The notes under the pieces are model-generated. The model ran no database searches and was not told where the DNA came from. It was given only the letters and a program-made list of their open reading frames with translations. The position numbers and the translations under genes are program-made. A stretch of 64,000 bases of DNA. Origin: Polynucleobacter sp. UK-Gri1-W3 (GTDB taxonomy: Bacteria; Pseudomonadota; Gammaproteobacteria; Burkholderiales; Burkholderiaceae). Of this stretch, positions 11,624-20,307 are shown one piece after another. Each line of letters begins with the position of its first letter. Within the stretch, counting starts at the first letter, position 1. The stretch covers positions 437,453 to 501,452 of the forward strand of contig NZ_JACVQA010000008.1 in assembly GCF_018881595.1 (NCBI RefSeq), read 5' to 3'.

Positions 11624-12550
11624 ATGAGCCTAATTCGAGATCTTGCAGACCAAATCGTTGCCGCGCATCGCAATGAAGATTTATGCCTTCCGATTCCGGC
11701 ATTTAGTCTTAACTTACCTCCTCCACTGATTGACAATGAAGCCGCTGTTGATCATTACGAACTAGCTGGTGCTTTAGCTAGTATTGAAATGGGGTTTATT
11801 GAGTCAGATGCAAAAGTGTTGGGTAAGGCTTGGTCTCGCATGACTTTGCAAGATGGCGGTTTTAATCCCTTTAAATGGCCCAGCAGACCAGAGCATTTTG
11901 ATTTACTGCCTTGGACTCGCAACATGAATCCCAACGCCTTTAAAGAGTGCCCAAAACGCTTAGGCTTATACGGCGTCATGCCAGATGCTGATTGGGTCAA
12001 GCGTATGGTGGAGGCTGAATTGCCAACCGTACAGCTACGCTTTAAGTCGGACGAAAAATCCAAGATCAGAAAACAGATCAAAGAATCTGTTGCAGCCGTC
12101 ACAGATAGTAAGACCCTGCTCTTCATTAATGATTATTGGCAAGAAGCAATTGATGCTGGTGCCTATGGCGTTCATTTGGGCCAAGAAGATTTGGTAGACG
12201 CGAACCTAGATGAGATCCGTGTAGCAGGCTTAAGACTGGGTTTAAGTACTCATGGCTATGCAGAGCTTGCTTATGCAGATCGCTTTTGTCCAAGCTACAT
12301 TGCAATGGGTGCAGTCTTTCCGACAAACTTAAAGAAGATGCCAACAGCACCTCAAGGCCTTGGTCGCTTATATCAGTACGCTAAGTTAATGAGCAACTAT
12401 CCACTGGTAGCCATTGGTGGCATTGATCAAGATAGCATTCATGCGGTAGCTAAGAGTGGCGTTGGCTCAGTGGCCGTCGTGAGAGCCATTACTCAGTCTA
12501 AAGACCCGAAGGCAGCAGTAAAGCACTTACAAGAATTAATGCGGGCTTAG
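11624..12550 (+). CDS. thiE: thiamine phosphate synthase with unusual N-terminal extension
   Basis: Couples the pyrimidine diphosphate to thiazole phosphate. The ThiE barrel occupies about residues 112-308: QLRFKSD, LLFINDYW, GVHLGQEDL, GLSTHG, the GAVFPT-N block and VAIGGI. ThiE is usually about 210 residues; here about 110 extra N-terminal residues, rich in Pro, Leu and Trp, precede the barrel. I do not recognise this part; it might be a degenerate remnant of a fused pyrimidine kinase or a distinct domain. The gene follows thiG by 35 bases. Confidence 0.9.
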   Translation: MSLIRDLADQIVAAHRNEDLCLPIPAFSLNLPPPLIDNEAAVDHYELAGALASIEMGFIESDAKVLGKAWSRMTLQDGGFNPFKWPSRPEHFDLLPWTRNMNPNAFKECPKRLGLYGVMPDADWVKRMVEAELPTVQLRFKSDEKSKIRKQIKESVAAVTDSKTLLFINDYWQEAIDAGAYGVHLGQEDLVDANLDEIRVAGLRLGLSTHGYAELAYADRFCPSYIAMGAVFPTNLKKMPTAPQGLGRLYQYAKLMSNYPLVAIGGIDQDSIHAVAKSGVGSVAVVRAITQSKDPKAAVKHLQELMRA

Positions 12551-12594
12551 AGCCTTCTTTGCATCTTTGCTTCTTTCCCTCTTTAGCACCAGTT

Positions 12595-13479
12595 TTAATT
12601 CTGATCTTTTTCATCCAGCAATGCTGTCGGATAAAAATCATGCATATGCCACAAAGGCCCTGGGCCTTCACCAATACTTAAGAAACGCCCCGCCTCCAAG
12701 CCTGCCTCTACATAGGCGATCGCTTTAGCAACTGCATGAGCTAGATCATGGCCATCTGCAAGGTAAGTAGCAATTGCAGACGCTAAAGAGCATCCGGTGC
12801 CATGAGTATTTACGGTATTTACTCGATAGTGTTTGAACTCTTTTGATTGAATAACCTCTAGACCATCTTCGAGTGTGCGCCACATTAGGTAATCGGTAAT
12901 TTGTGTATGTGTGCTATCTAAGTGGCCACCTTTGATGAGCACTGCTTGTGGCCCCATCTCAAGCAATTCTTCTGCAGCTAATTTGAAATCATTGGGGCCG
13001 CTAATTTCACGACCAAGCAACAAAGAAACTTCATCCATGTTGGGTGTAATAAGAGATGCGATAGGAAATAATTCAGCGATCATCGCTTGGGCGGTGTCGT
13101 CACCACCCAAGCTTGCGCCAGAAGTGGCACGCAAAACAGGGTCAAGAACAATGCGTTTAACACCGTGCTTGCGTAAAGATTTAGCAACTGTGCGGACTAT
13201 TTCTGGACTTGCCAGCATGCCGATTTTGACAATATCAGCCCCAATATCCATTAAAACAGCATCAATCTGAGCTTCTACCACTTCAAGATCGACATCCTGA
13301 ATGCGTGTGACACCCAAGGTATTTTGGGCGGTTATTGCTGTAATGACAGACATCCCATATCCACCTAAAGCCGTGATCACCTTAAGATCGGCTTGCAGCC
13401 CCGCCCCGCCGCCACTATCGGATCCAGCAATGGTCAGTACTTTGGGGATCCGCACAGAAGTAGGAAGAAGTGAATTCAT
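12595..13479 (-). CDS. thiD: hydroxymethylpyrimidine/phosphomethylpyrimidine kinase
   Basis: Ribokinase-fold enzyme that phosphorylates HMP and HMP-P. 294 residues with [18 protein letters not shown] at the N-terminus, [19 protein letters not shown] and the catalytic [13 protein letters not shown] near the C-terminus. It converges on thiE with 44 bases between the stops. Its start is 21 bases from the divergent tRNA-Asn gene, so the two promoters must overlap. No THI box is visible before it, so it appears to be outside the riboswitch control seen for thiC. Confidence 0.95.
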   Translation of the reverse strand: MNSLLPTSVRIPKVLTIAGSDSGGGAGLQADLKVITALGGYGMSVITAITAQNTLGVTRIQDVDLEVVEAQIDAVLMDIGADIVKIGMLASPEIVRTVAKSLRKHGVKRIVLDPVLRATSGASLGGDDTAQAMIAELFPIASLITPNMDEVSLLLGREISGPNDFKLAAEELLEMGPQAVLIKGGHLDSTHTQITDYLMWRTLEDGLEVIQSKEFKHYRVNTVNTHGTGCSLASAIATYLADGHDLAHAVAKAIAYVEAGLEAGRFLSIGEGPGPLWHMHDFYPTALLDEKDQN

Positions 13480-13484
13480 CTTGC

Positions 13485-13490
13485 TATAAT
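13485..13490 (+). promoter_or_regulatory. -10 box for tRNA-Asn
   Basis: TATAAT at 13485-13490, 10 bases before the first base of tRNA-Asn. The matching -35 region would fall within the first codons of the divergent thiD gene and is not a good TTGACA match. Confidence 0.6.
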
Positions 13491-13500
13491 ATCGGCTTAT

Positions 13501-13576
13501 TCCTCGATAGCTCAGTCGGTAGAGCGCCGGACTGTTAATCCGTAGGTCCCTGGTTCGAGCCCAGGTCGAGGAGCCA
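13501..13576 (+). tRNA. tRNA-Asn (anticodon GTT)
   Basis: Complete cloverleaf with a 7-bp acceptor stem TCCTCGA/TCGAGGA, D arm GCTC-AGTCGGTA-GAGC, anticodon loop CTGTTAA with anticodon GTT, T arm CTGG-TTCGAGC-CCAG and an encoded CCA end. Confidence 0.98.
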
Positions 13577-13583
13577 AATAAGT

Positions 13584-13616
13584 AAAGCCCCTAGAGAAAT
13601 CTAGGGGCTTTTTCTT
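13584..13616 (+). terminator. strong intrinsic terminator after tRNA-Asn
   Basis: 12-bp perfect stem (13584-13595 with 13600-13611, core AGCCCCTAGA/TCTAGGGGCT), GAAA tetraloop, then TTTTTCTTTT. The A-rich left flank could let it also stop transcripts of the minus-strand gene that ends at 13641. Confidence 0.93.
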
Positions 13617-13640
13617 TTGAGGGCTGGGTAAATTGATCTA

Positions 13641-14225
13641 CTAGACCAAGCCCTTCTTTCTGAGATTGGCCAGGCGATTATTCAGAGTCTTGATAGTCAA
13701 AAGATTGTATTTATCACCCTCCTTCCAAGCACTACCTTTCCATTCGATTCCTTCTGGTGTGACATTGGCGAATGGCTCTCTACCCTCTTTTGCGTAACCC
13801 TCTAATGCGGCAATCAGTGCTGCGCGATCATCTGATCCACCGGCATCTTTCACAGCATCCAAAATTGGCTGAGTAATCGTATCGCTATAAACAACCTTGG
13901 AGTCTGGGTGCTTTGGCGCTGCAGGCTCCTCAAAGATATATTCATGGGGCCATTCAAAGACATTTCTTGCGGAATTTTTTACTGCCTCTGGACTCACTGC
14001 ACCGCCCTCAGGATTTTTAGGGTCAGTTGGTAGATTTAGTTCCGTAATCCAGGTTTCAAATTCTGCGATACGGCTATACCGTTTTTCTTCGCTATCGCGC
14101 TTCTGCTCTTCTTGTGAGAGCAATAAAGTAACCCATGCCCAGGCAATATCTTTGGGTATTGCAAACTCTTGCGCCAAAATGCCGCTGGCTTTTTTTAGGA
14201 TGGGTTTGGATGTGAGTTTTGACAT
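13641..14225 (-). CDS. hypothetical soluble protein
   Basis: About 194 residues from the ATG at 14225 (MSKLTSKPIL); an in-frame ATG at 14300 would add 25 residues, and neither has a strong ribosome site. The protein is charged and helical, with a basic C-terminus (NNRLANLRKKG). A segment near the middle (SDTITQPILDAVKDAGGSDD) and the following WKGSAWKEGDKYN have no family I recognise. No signal peptide or membrane helix is seen. It stands alone between a terminator and the divergent U32 gene. Confidence 0.7.
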   Translation of the reverse strand: MSKLTSKPILKKASGILAQEFAIPKDIAWAWVTLLLSQEEQKRDSEEKRYSRIAEFETWITELNLPTDPKNPEGGAVSPEAVKNSARNVFEWPHEYIFEEPAAPKHPDSKVVYSDTITQPILDAVKDAGGSDDRAALIAALEGYAKEGREPFANVTPEGIEWKGSAWKEGDKYNLLTIKTLNNRLANLRKKGLV

Positions 14226-14450
14226 TGCAAGCTTTCTGGATTCTTTAATAATTGCCTTCAATATAGGGTGTAAAGTCAAAGGGGAAGGCTCCCCATTCAT
14301 TTATAAAATGCTCTCCACAGACCCTTCAGGATACTCTCCTTAATCAGCGGCTGGCCTTTCAGGCTCTTGCAAACCGGCTTGCAGCTGGCTCTAGGGCTCA
14401 GTAATGCAGCAAATCGGGCAAGATCGGCCGCATTCACTAAAATAAGCACT

Positions 14451-15764
14451 ATGACTAAGATTCCTGAACTCCTCGCTCCAGCCGGCAGCCTTTCTATGCT
14501 GCGTACCGCCTTTGATTTTGGCGCTGATGCCATTTACGCAGGGCAACCTCGTTATTCCCTTCGGGTACGCAATAACGACTTTGGCAAGATTGAAGTTCTC
14601 AAACAAGGTATTGATACTGCCCACGAAATGGGTAAGAAGTTTTATTTAGTTTCTAACTTATTGCCACATGGCGGTAAGACACGTACCTATATTAAAGATA
14701 TGGATCCAGTCATTGCATTAAAGCCTGATGCTTTAATCATGTCTGATCCTGGCCTCATCATGATGGCGCGTGAAGCATGGCCAGATATGCCAATTCATTT
14801 ATCGGTACAAGCCAATACTGTGAATGGTGCATCTGCTAAGTTTTGGCGCTCTGTTGGCATCAGCCGCGTAATTTTGTCTCGCGAACTCTCCTTTGATGAA
14901 ATCGAAGAAGTGCGTCAAGATTGTCCAGAAATGGAGCTTGAAGTATTTGTACACGGCGCTCTCTGCATCGCCTACTCTGGCCGCTGCCTGTTATCAGGAT
15001 ATATGTCTCATCGAGACTCCAATCAAGGTGCTTGTACTAATGCTTGCCGCTGGGATTACAAGGTCAAGCCTGGCCAACAAAATACTAGCGGTGATGTAGT
15101 TTTACTTCAAGAGGCTCGCCGTCCGGATGATTTGATGCCGATGGAAGAAGATGAGCATGGTACGTACATCATGAACTCCAAAGATCTGCGGGCCGTTGAA
15201 CATATTGAGCGCCTGACCAAGATGGGTGTTGATTCCTTCAAGATCGAAGGTCGCACTAAATCACCCTATTACGTTTCACGTACTGTGCAATCTTATAGAG
15301 CAGCAATTAATGACGCTGTAGCAGGTAAACCATTTAACACAGCTTTATTAGGTCAATTAGAGGGCTTAGCTAACCGTGGCTATACCGATGGCTTTTATGA
15401 GCGTCACCATGACAAAGAGTATCAACTCTATATGCGTGGTCATTCCTTGTCAGGACGTAGCCTTTATGTTGGAGAAACCCTCGAGATCGATGCAGCAACA
15501 GGTCGCGTCAAGGTAGACGTTAAGAACCGTTTTTCTGTTGGTGACAAAATCGAGATCATCGAGCCAAATGGAAATACAGATGTTGTTTTGTCAGAAATGT
15601 GGAATATGAATGGTGACTCTATTGATGTGGCACCAGGCTCAGGTCACTTTGTTTGGCTCAATATCCCAATGTCTAGTAAACACGCCTTTATTGCCCGTTA
15701 CACACAAGAGCCAGCACCAGCTGAGGTAGCCACTTCTGGCTCTTGCTCAACTTGCGGCGATTAA
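14451..15764 (+). CDS. trhP: U32-family tRNA hydroxylation protein, TrhP/YegQ type
   Basis: 437 residues from the ATG at 14451. It starts with the U32 signature ELLAPAGSLSMLRTAFDFGADAIYAG-, followed by VFVHGALCIAYSGRC and a cysteine cluster (SNQGACTNACRW) that in this family ligates an Fe-S cluster. E. coli YegQ (453 residues) has this layout and is needed for prephenate-dependent 5-hydroxyuridine at tRNA position 34. The tail ends in a small Cys pair (CSTCGD). UbiU/UbiV are shorter relatives. Older annotations call it a collagenase-like protease; no protease role is implied here. Confidence 0.85.
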   Translation: MTKIPELLAPAGSLSMLRTAFDFGADAIYAGQPRYSLRVRNNDFGKIEVLKQGIDTAHEMGKKFYLVSNLLPHGGKTRTYIKDMDPVIALKPDALIMSDPGLIMMAREAWPDMPIHLSVQANTVNGASAKFWRSVGISRVILSRELSFDEIEEVRQDCPEMELEVFVHGALCIAYSGRCLLSGYMSHRDSNQGACTNACRWDYKVKPGQQNTSGDVVLLQEARRPDDLMPMEEDEHGTYIMNSKDLRAVEHIERLTKMGVDSFKIEGRTKSPYYVSRTVQSYRAAINDAVAGKPFNTALLGQLEGLANRGYTDGFYERHHDKEYQLYMRGHSLSGRSLYVGETLEIDAATGRVKVDVKNRFSVGDKIEIIEPNGNTDVVLSEMWNMNGDSIDVAPGSGHFVWLNIPMSSKHAFIARYTQEPAPAEVATSGSCSTCGD

Positions 15765-15791
15765 TACTTACCCTTCTGATTAAAGATTTTC

Positions 15792-16319
15792 ATGACGAAT
15801 AGCACTAAGAACAACACAAATAAGCCTGGCTTGAAAGTTAAAGTCGAAGATGAAATGAAAAAAGCGTTTGAGCTAACGATTTACTTTGGCTCTTGGTTCT
15901 GCGCCATTGCCTTCATGGCTGCAACCGCTCTTGAAGAGCGCCCCATTCCCTTGTCTATCTTTGGTTTTGCGTTGATTAAAGCAGGCATATCAGCAAAATT
16001 TATGTTGATTGCTCAGGCAGCTTATCCAATCAAAGTAGATAAGAAAAATGGGATCGTTGGCTCTCTATTTTTTGAATCTATTGTTTATATTATTGTCATT
16101 ATTGCGCTGAACTTTATTGAGGCTGGAGTTGATGGCCTGATACATGGCAAAGAATTTATCCCCTCAATGACAGCCTTTGGAAGCGGCGATCCATTAAGAG
16201 TACTTGCCATATCGATTGTGTATTGGTTGATTGTTTGGCCTTACTTGATTTTTGTGGGATTTAATAAGGTTGTAGGAAATACTGAAACTCTTGCAGTCCT
16301 CTTTAGTTCCAAAAAATAA
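15792..16319 (+). CDS. hypothetical inner-membrane protein with about four TM segments
   Basis: 175 residues. A basic N-terminus (about 25 residues) is followed by hydrophobic segments near residues 28-50, 53-75, 85-108 and 137-160, and a short Lys-rich C-terminus. No motif or family is recognised. It follows the U32 gene by 27 bases and the next reading frame opens right at its stop codon, so it may be cotranscribed with both neighbours. Confidence 0.65.
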   Translation: MTNSTKNNTNKPGLKVKVEDEMKKAFELTIYFGSWFCAIAFMAATALEERPIPLSIFGFALIKAGISAKFMLIAQAAYPIKVDKKNGIVGSLFFESIVYIIVIIALNFIEAGVDGLIHGKEFIPSMTAFGSGDPLRVLAISIVYWLIVWPYLIFVGFNKVVGNTETLAVLFSSKK

Positions 16320-16333
16320 TTGCTTTACTTGTA

Positions 16334-17200
16334 TTGCGTGAGAATTTTTTGGCTTTGCCTGTTGGGTTTTTTTGCCAACAGGCTCAGGCCCAAGAAATCG
16401 AAGCTCGCGCTTATTCCAATGCACCGATTGGCATTAACTTTATTACTGGTGGTATTGCGCAAGCCAAAAGTGGCTCCTATACCCTCACTACCGAGGCTGC
16501 AAACCTGACTCGTATCATCGACGTCTTCGGACAGTCTGGCAGGATTAGTCTCTTAGTCCCTTATGCCCAACTTTCAGGTACTGGCAGTATTAGGGCCCAA
16601 AATATGAACGCCTCCGCAGAAGGTCTATCAGATCCTGTAGTGAAGATCTCTGCCAATCTTTATGGTGCGCCAGCTCTGTCGCTGGAAGAGTTTAAGAATT
16701 ACCAGCAGGACTTAATTATTGGAGCAAGTCTTGCTGCATCCATTCCATGGGGCAAATATAACAACGAGCAAATTCTTAACGTGGGAGCCAATCGCTCTCT
16801 TATTCAGCCCGCTATTGGAGCATCTCAAGCAATCGGACCATGGCGTTTAGAACTGGCGGGCATGGCCACGATCTACACCAGTAATACTAGTTTTCTGGGA
16901 AGCAATACGCTCTCACAAAACCCGATCTACTCCTCGGAAGCCCATGCGATCTATTACTTTCAGAATACGGCCTATATTTCTGCGGATGCAACCTACTTCA
17001 TGGGTGGTCAGAAATATGTCAATGGAACTGCAATCAGCGGTTCGCAGGAAAATTGGCGTTTTGGCAGCACTTTTTCTTACCCCATCAATAAGCAGAATTC
17101 GATCCGCGTAACTGGCAGCAAAGGTGTTTATTCCAGCACCAATACCGACTACAGCGCACTAGGGATCTCCTGGCAATACCGCTGGGGCGGCGGCCTGTAG
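16334..17200 (+). CDS. outer-membrane protein of the phenol-degradation MetA-like transporter family; possible frameshift in signal peptide
   Basis: The mature part (from QEIEARAYSNAPIG) is a beta-barrel protein with alternating polar/hydrophobic strands ending in SWQYRWGGGL, as in the MetA-pathway transporter family. The only start in this frame is a TTG at 16334, giving MRENFLALPVGFF-CQQAQA, with plausible cleavage after AQA. The neighbouring frame from GTG 16338 reads VRIFWLCLLGFF, a much better signal-peptide core, and the two frames would join if the T7 run at 16367-16373 lost or gained bases. Either the gene uses the TTG, or the homopolymer is mis-sequenced or mutated. Confidence 0.7.
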   Translation: MRENFLALPVGFFCQQAQAQEIEARAYSNAPIGINFITGGIAQAKSGSYTLTTEAANLTRIIDVFGQSGRISLLVPYAQLSGTGSIRAQNMNASAEGLSDPVVKISANLYGAPALSLEEFKNYQQDLIIGASLAASIPWGKYNNEQILNVGANRSLIQPAIGASQAIGPWRLELAGMATIYTSNTSFLGSNTLSQNPIYSSEAHAIYYFQNTAYISADATYFMGGQKYVNGTAISGSQENWRFGSTFSYPINKQNSIRVTGSKGVYSSTNTDYSALGISWQYRWGGGL

Positions 17201-17265
17201 GTAAATTGCCCATTCCATCGCTACAATAAGACCAAAAGAACACTTATAAGAGATGTGATACATTC

Positions 17266-19008
17266 ATGAGCAATAAACCAAAAGATCCTGCAGAGAGCGG
17301 CTTACGCAAAGGCTTAACTAGCTATGGTGATAAAGGCTTCTCTTTATTTTTACGTAAGGCCTTTATTAAAGGCGCTGGGTATACCAATAGTGCATTAGAT
17401 CGCCCTGTGATTGGCATTATTAATACTGGCAGCGCCTATAACCCTTGCCACGGCAATATGCCGCAACTGCTCGAGGCAGTGAAGCGCGGCGTGATGCTGG
17501 CAGGTGGATTGCCAATGGAATTTCCGACAATCTCCATTCATGAGAGTTTTGCTGCACCTACCAGTATGTACTTGCGCAACTTAATGTCGATGGACACTGA
17601 AGAGATGGTGCGCGCGCAGCCAATGGATGCGGTAGTCATGATTGGTGGCTGCGATAAAACAGTTCCTGCGCAAATGATGGGCGCAGCTTCTGCGGGTATT
17701 CCAGCTATTCAGCTCATCACTGGTTCAATGATGACAGGCTCACATCGTAGTGAACGTGTTGGTGCTTGTACTGACTGTCGCCGTTACTGGGGCAAGTTCC
17801 GCGCCGGTGAAATTGATGAAGCTGAAAAAGATGAGGTGAATGATCAACTGGTTGCCAGTGTTGGTACTTGTTCAGTAATGGGAACTGCTAGCACTATGGC
17901 TTGCATCTCAGAGGCTTTGGGTATGACGGTTCCTGGTGGCGCAACTCCTCCAGCAGTTACTGCAGATCGTATTCGCGTAGCAGAAGAAACAGGTACTTGT
18001 GCCGTGAAGATGGCAAAAGAAGGCTTAACGATTGATAAGGTACTCACTGCTGATGCCTTTGAAAATGCGATGCGTGTTTTATTGGCAATCGGTGGGTCAA
18101 CCAATGGCATTGTTCACTTAGCTGCCATCGCCGGCCGTATGGGCCTAGAGATTGATTTAGATGCACTTGACAAGATGGGTGATGGAACACCAGTGCTGGT
18201 TGATTTAAAACCATCCGGTGATCATTACATGGAGAACTTCCATGACGCTGGCGGCATGACTACCCTGCTTCGTGAGCTCAAGCCTCTATTGAATCTCAAT
18301 GCAATGACAGTCTCAGGCCGAACCCTTGGCGAAGAAATTGATGCCGCCCCTCCAAGCTTCAAACAAGATGTAGTGCGCCCATTTAATAACCCGATTTATC
18401 CGCGCGGCAGCATTGCGGTGCTGCATGGCAATTTAGCTCCTGGTGGCGCCATCATTAAACAATCTGCTGCCAACGAAAAACTCATGGAGCATGAAGGTCG
18501 TGCTGTGGTGTTTGAAGATGCTGCTGATTTAGCCAATCGGATCGATAGCCCAGATTTAGATGTTACTGCTGAAGATATTTTGGTCCTCAAAAATATTGGG
18601 CCTAAGGGTGCACCTGGTATGCCAGAGGCTGGTTATATTCCCATTCCGATGAAATTAGCCCGCGCCGGTGTGAAAGATATTGTCCGCATCTCTGATGGAC
18701 GTATGAGTGGTACCGCTTTTGGCACGATTGTGTTGCACGTTACTCCTGAATCGGCTATTGGCGGTCCCTTAGCGCAGGTGCGCAATGGTGATCGCATTCG
18801 TTTGAGTGTGAAGAATCGTGAAATTAGCCTACTCATATCTGATGAAGAACTCGCCAAGCGGATGAAAGACAATCCAATTACTTCACCTACTGCTGAACGC
18901 GGCTATAAGAAGCTCTTTTTGGATACCGTTACTCAAGCCGATCAAGGTGTGGACTTTGATTTCTTAAGGGCAGCCAAGATGGTTGGCAAAACTCCAAAGT
19001 CTAAATAG
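17266..19008 (+). CDS. IlvD/Edd-family dehydratase (dihydroxy-acid or sugar-acid dehydratase)
   Basis: 580 residues. Cluster-ligand cysteines are seen in GGCDKT and GTCSVMGTASTM, and the C-terminal domain has RISDGRMSGTAFGT. The blocks GACTDCRRYWG and TCSVMGTASTMACISEALGM are those of the branch holding L-arabinonate, D-xylonate and related sugar-acid dehydratases, whereas E. coli-type IlvD has CGSCSGMFTAN. So it may not be the branched-chain amino acid enzyme; a genome with a second ilvD would settle this. It is alone between an outer-membrane protein and a thioesterase-like gene whose start is close to its stop. Confidence 0.85.
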   Translation: MSNKPKDPAESGLRKGLTSYGDKGFSLFLRKAFIKGAGYTNSALDRPVIGIINTGSAYNPCHGNMPQLLEAVKRGVMLAGGLPMEFPTISIHESFAAPTSMYLRNLMSMDTEEMVRAQPMDAVVMIGGCDKTVPAQMMGAASAGIPAIQLITGSMMTGSHRSERVGACTDCRRYWGKFRAGEIDEAEKDEVNDQLVASVGTCSVMGTASTMACISEALGMTVPGGATPPAVTADRIRVAEETGTCAVKMAKEGLTIDKVLTADAFENAMRVLLAIGGSTNGIVHLAAIAGRMGLEIDLDALDKMGDGTPVLVDLKPSGDHYMENFHDAGGMTTLLRELKPLLNLNAMTVSGRTLGEEIDAAPPSFKQDVVRPFNNPIYPRGSIAVLHGNLAPGGAIIKQSAANEKLMEHEGRAVVFEDAADLANRIDSPDLDVTAEDILVLKNIGPKGAPGMPEAGYIPIPMKLARAGVKDIVRISDGRMSGTAFGTIVLHVTPESAIGGPLAQVRNGDRIRLSVKNREISLLISDEELAKRMKDNPITSPTAERGYKKLFLDTVTQADQGVDFDFLRAAKMVGKTPKSK

Positions 19009-19030
19009 AAACTCAATAGAAGTCTATCCC

Positions 19031-19486
19031 GTGATAAGCGCAAACCTACTACGCAGGGGGATGAATATATGGCCCCCGTTTTTAGGCGCTGGGATTACTG
19101 TTGAATATATTTCTAAAGACTTTCGTCAAGCCAAGGTACGCCTAAAGCACGGCTTATTAAACCGCAATATTGTGGGAGTACATTTTGGTGGCAGTCTTTT
19201 TGCAATGACTGACCCCTTCTTCATGATGATGGTGTCGCAGAATATCGGCAAAGGCTATGTTGTTTGGGATCAAGCCGCCAAGATCGAATTTCTGAAGCCT
19301 GGTAGAGGTAAAGTTCACGCCACTTTTGAAATTACTCAAGAACAACTAGATGAAATCATTCATGCAGCAGACTCTGGAGACAAGGTACTAAGAGACTTTG
19401 TTGCCGAGATTAAAGATCATGAAGACGATGTCGTGGCCCGCATTACCAAGACTTTATATATACGCAAGAAGATAAAGAAAAGTTAA
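19031..19486 (+). CDS. DUF4442 hotdog-fold thioesterase-like protein
   Basis: 151 residues from GTG 19031; ATG 19061 (MNIWPPF) is an alternative start. The segment NIWPPFLGAGITVEYISKDF is typical of the DUF4442 branch of the PaaI-like hotdog superfamily, and VGVHFGGSLFAMTDPF is the hotdog helix. Such proteins are likely acyl-CoA thioesterases, but the activity is unproven for this branch. The gene lies next to, and converges on, the plsC-fadD lipid genes, with 4 bases between stops. Confidence 0.78.
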   Translation: MISANLLRRGMNIWPPFLGAGITVEYISKDFRQAKVRLKHGLLNRNIVGVHFGGSLFAMTDPFFMMMVSQNIGKGYVVWDQAAKIEFLKPGRGKVHATFEITQEQLDEIIHAADSGDKVLRDFVAEIKDHEDDVVARITKTLYIRKKIKKS

Positions 19487-19490
19487 AGAA

Positions 19491-20231
19491 TTACTGGGTG
19501 TAAGCAGGCGCATCAATCTTACGCATCTCACCTTCAATCCAAGCCTCAACCTCTAGCTGTAATTGCTCTTCTGTCTTTCCTTGAACTGTAATCACTGGCC
19601 CAATCGAAAGCGTAATTACTCCTGGGCGCTTTAAGAAGGTATTTCTGGGCCATATGGCTCCAGAGTTCTGCGCCACAGGAAGAATGTCCGTATGAGTGCT
19701 GATCGCAAGGCGTACGCCGCCCTTTCTGTAAGGCTTAAATGTTCCCCGTGGGGTTCGTGTTCCTTCTGGATAAATAGCAATCCAGCTACCCTCAGCCAAT
19801 ACTGCCTTACCTTGCTCATTGACCGCCTCTCGTGACCTCTCACGATCGCCGCGATTAATGTGAATCATTTGCAGTGAAGCCAAAGCCCAACCAAAAAATG
19901 GCACAAATAATAATTCTCGTTTGAATACAAAACAAAGCTGTCTTGGAAAAAAGGCTGGATAGATGAAGGTCTCCCATGCCGACTGATGCTTGCCCAAAAG
20001 GATCAATGATTTTTTGGGGTCTAGAGGAATATTGTCAAAACCCTTTGTTTTGATGTTGATTCCACAAAATAATAAGAGCGCTTTTTGAGTTAATTGACAC
20101 CAAAACACCCCCATCTTGTAACGCGCACTTCGATCAGTAAAGGGGATGACCAGAATAATGGCGCTTGCAACAATGGTGACAGTTGTAAAACCAAATATAT
20201 AAAACAGTAAGGAGCGAAGCCAAAGGATCAC
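19491..20231 (-). CDS. plsC: 1-acyl-sn-glycerol-3-phosphate acyltransferase
   Basis: 246 residues, GTG start. An N-terminal membrane helix (LLFYIFGFTTVTIVASAIILV) anchors it to the inner membrane. The acyltransferase motifs are KHQSAWET (the HX4D/E catalytic motif), FKREL, IAIYPEGTRTPRG (motif III) and VAQNSG. It makes phosphatidic acid in phospholipid synthesis. It lies downstream of fadD on the same strand, with a 76-base gap. Confidence 0.93.
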   Translation of the reverse strand: MILWLRSLLFYIFGFTTVTIVASAIILVIPFTDRSARYKMGVFWCQLTQKALLLFCGINIKTKGFDNIPLDPKKSLILLGKHQSAWETFIYPAFFPRQLCFVFKRELLFVPFFGWALASLQMIHINRGDRERSREAVNEQGKAVLAEGSWIAIYPEGTRTPRGTFKPYRKGGVRLAISTHTDILPVAQNSGAIWPRNTFLKRPGVITLSIGPVITVQGKTEEQLQLEVEAWIEGEMRKIDAPAYTQ

Positions 20232-20307
20232 GATAGTATTTTTACTAATAAGGAGCTAAAAACGTATTTTAAATGATTGGCCTTAGCAAGATGGATAGGG
20301 AGAAGAC

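Noticed and set aside
12551..12594. Terminator between thiE and thiD
   Set aside because: The 44-base convergent gap is pyrimidine-rich but has no stem of useful length.
16320..16508. 62-codon ORF from TTG 16320
   Set aside because: It reads the signal-peptide-like frame and then runs into an unrelated frame of the barrel gene; kept only as evidence for a frameshift.
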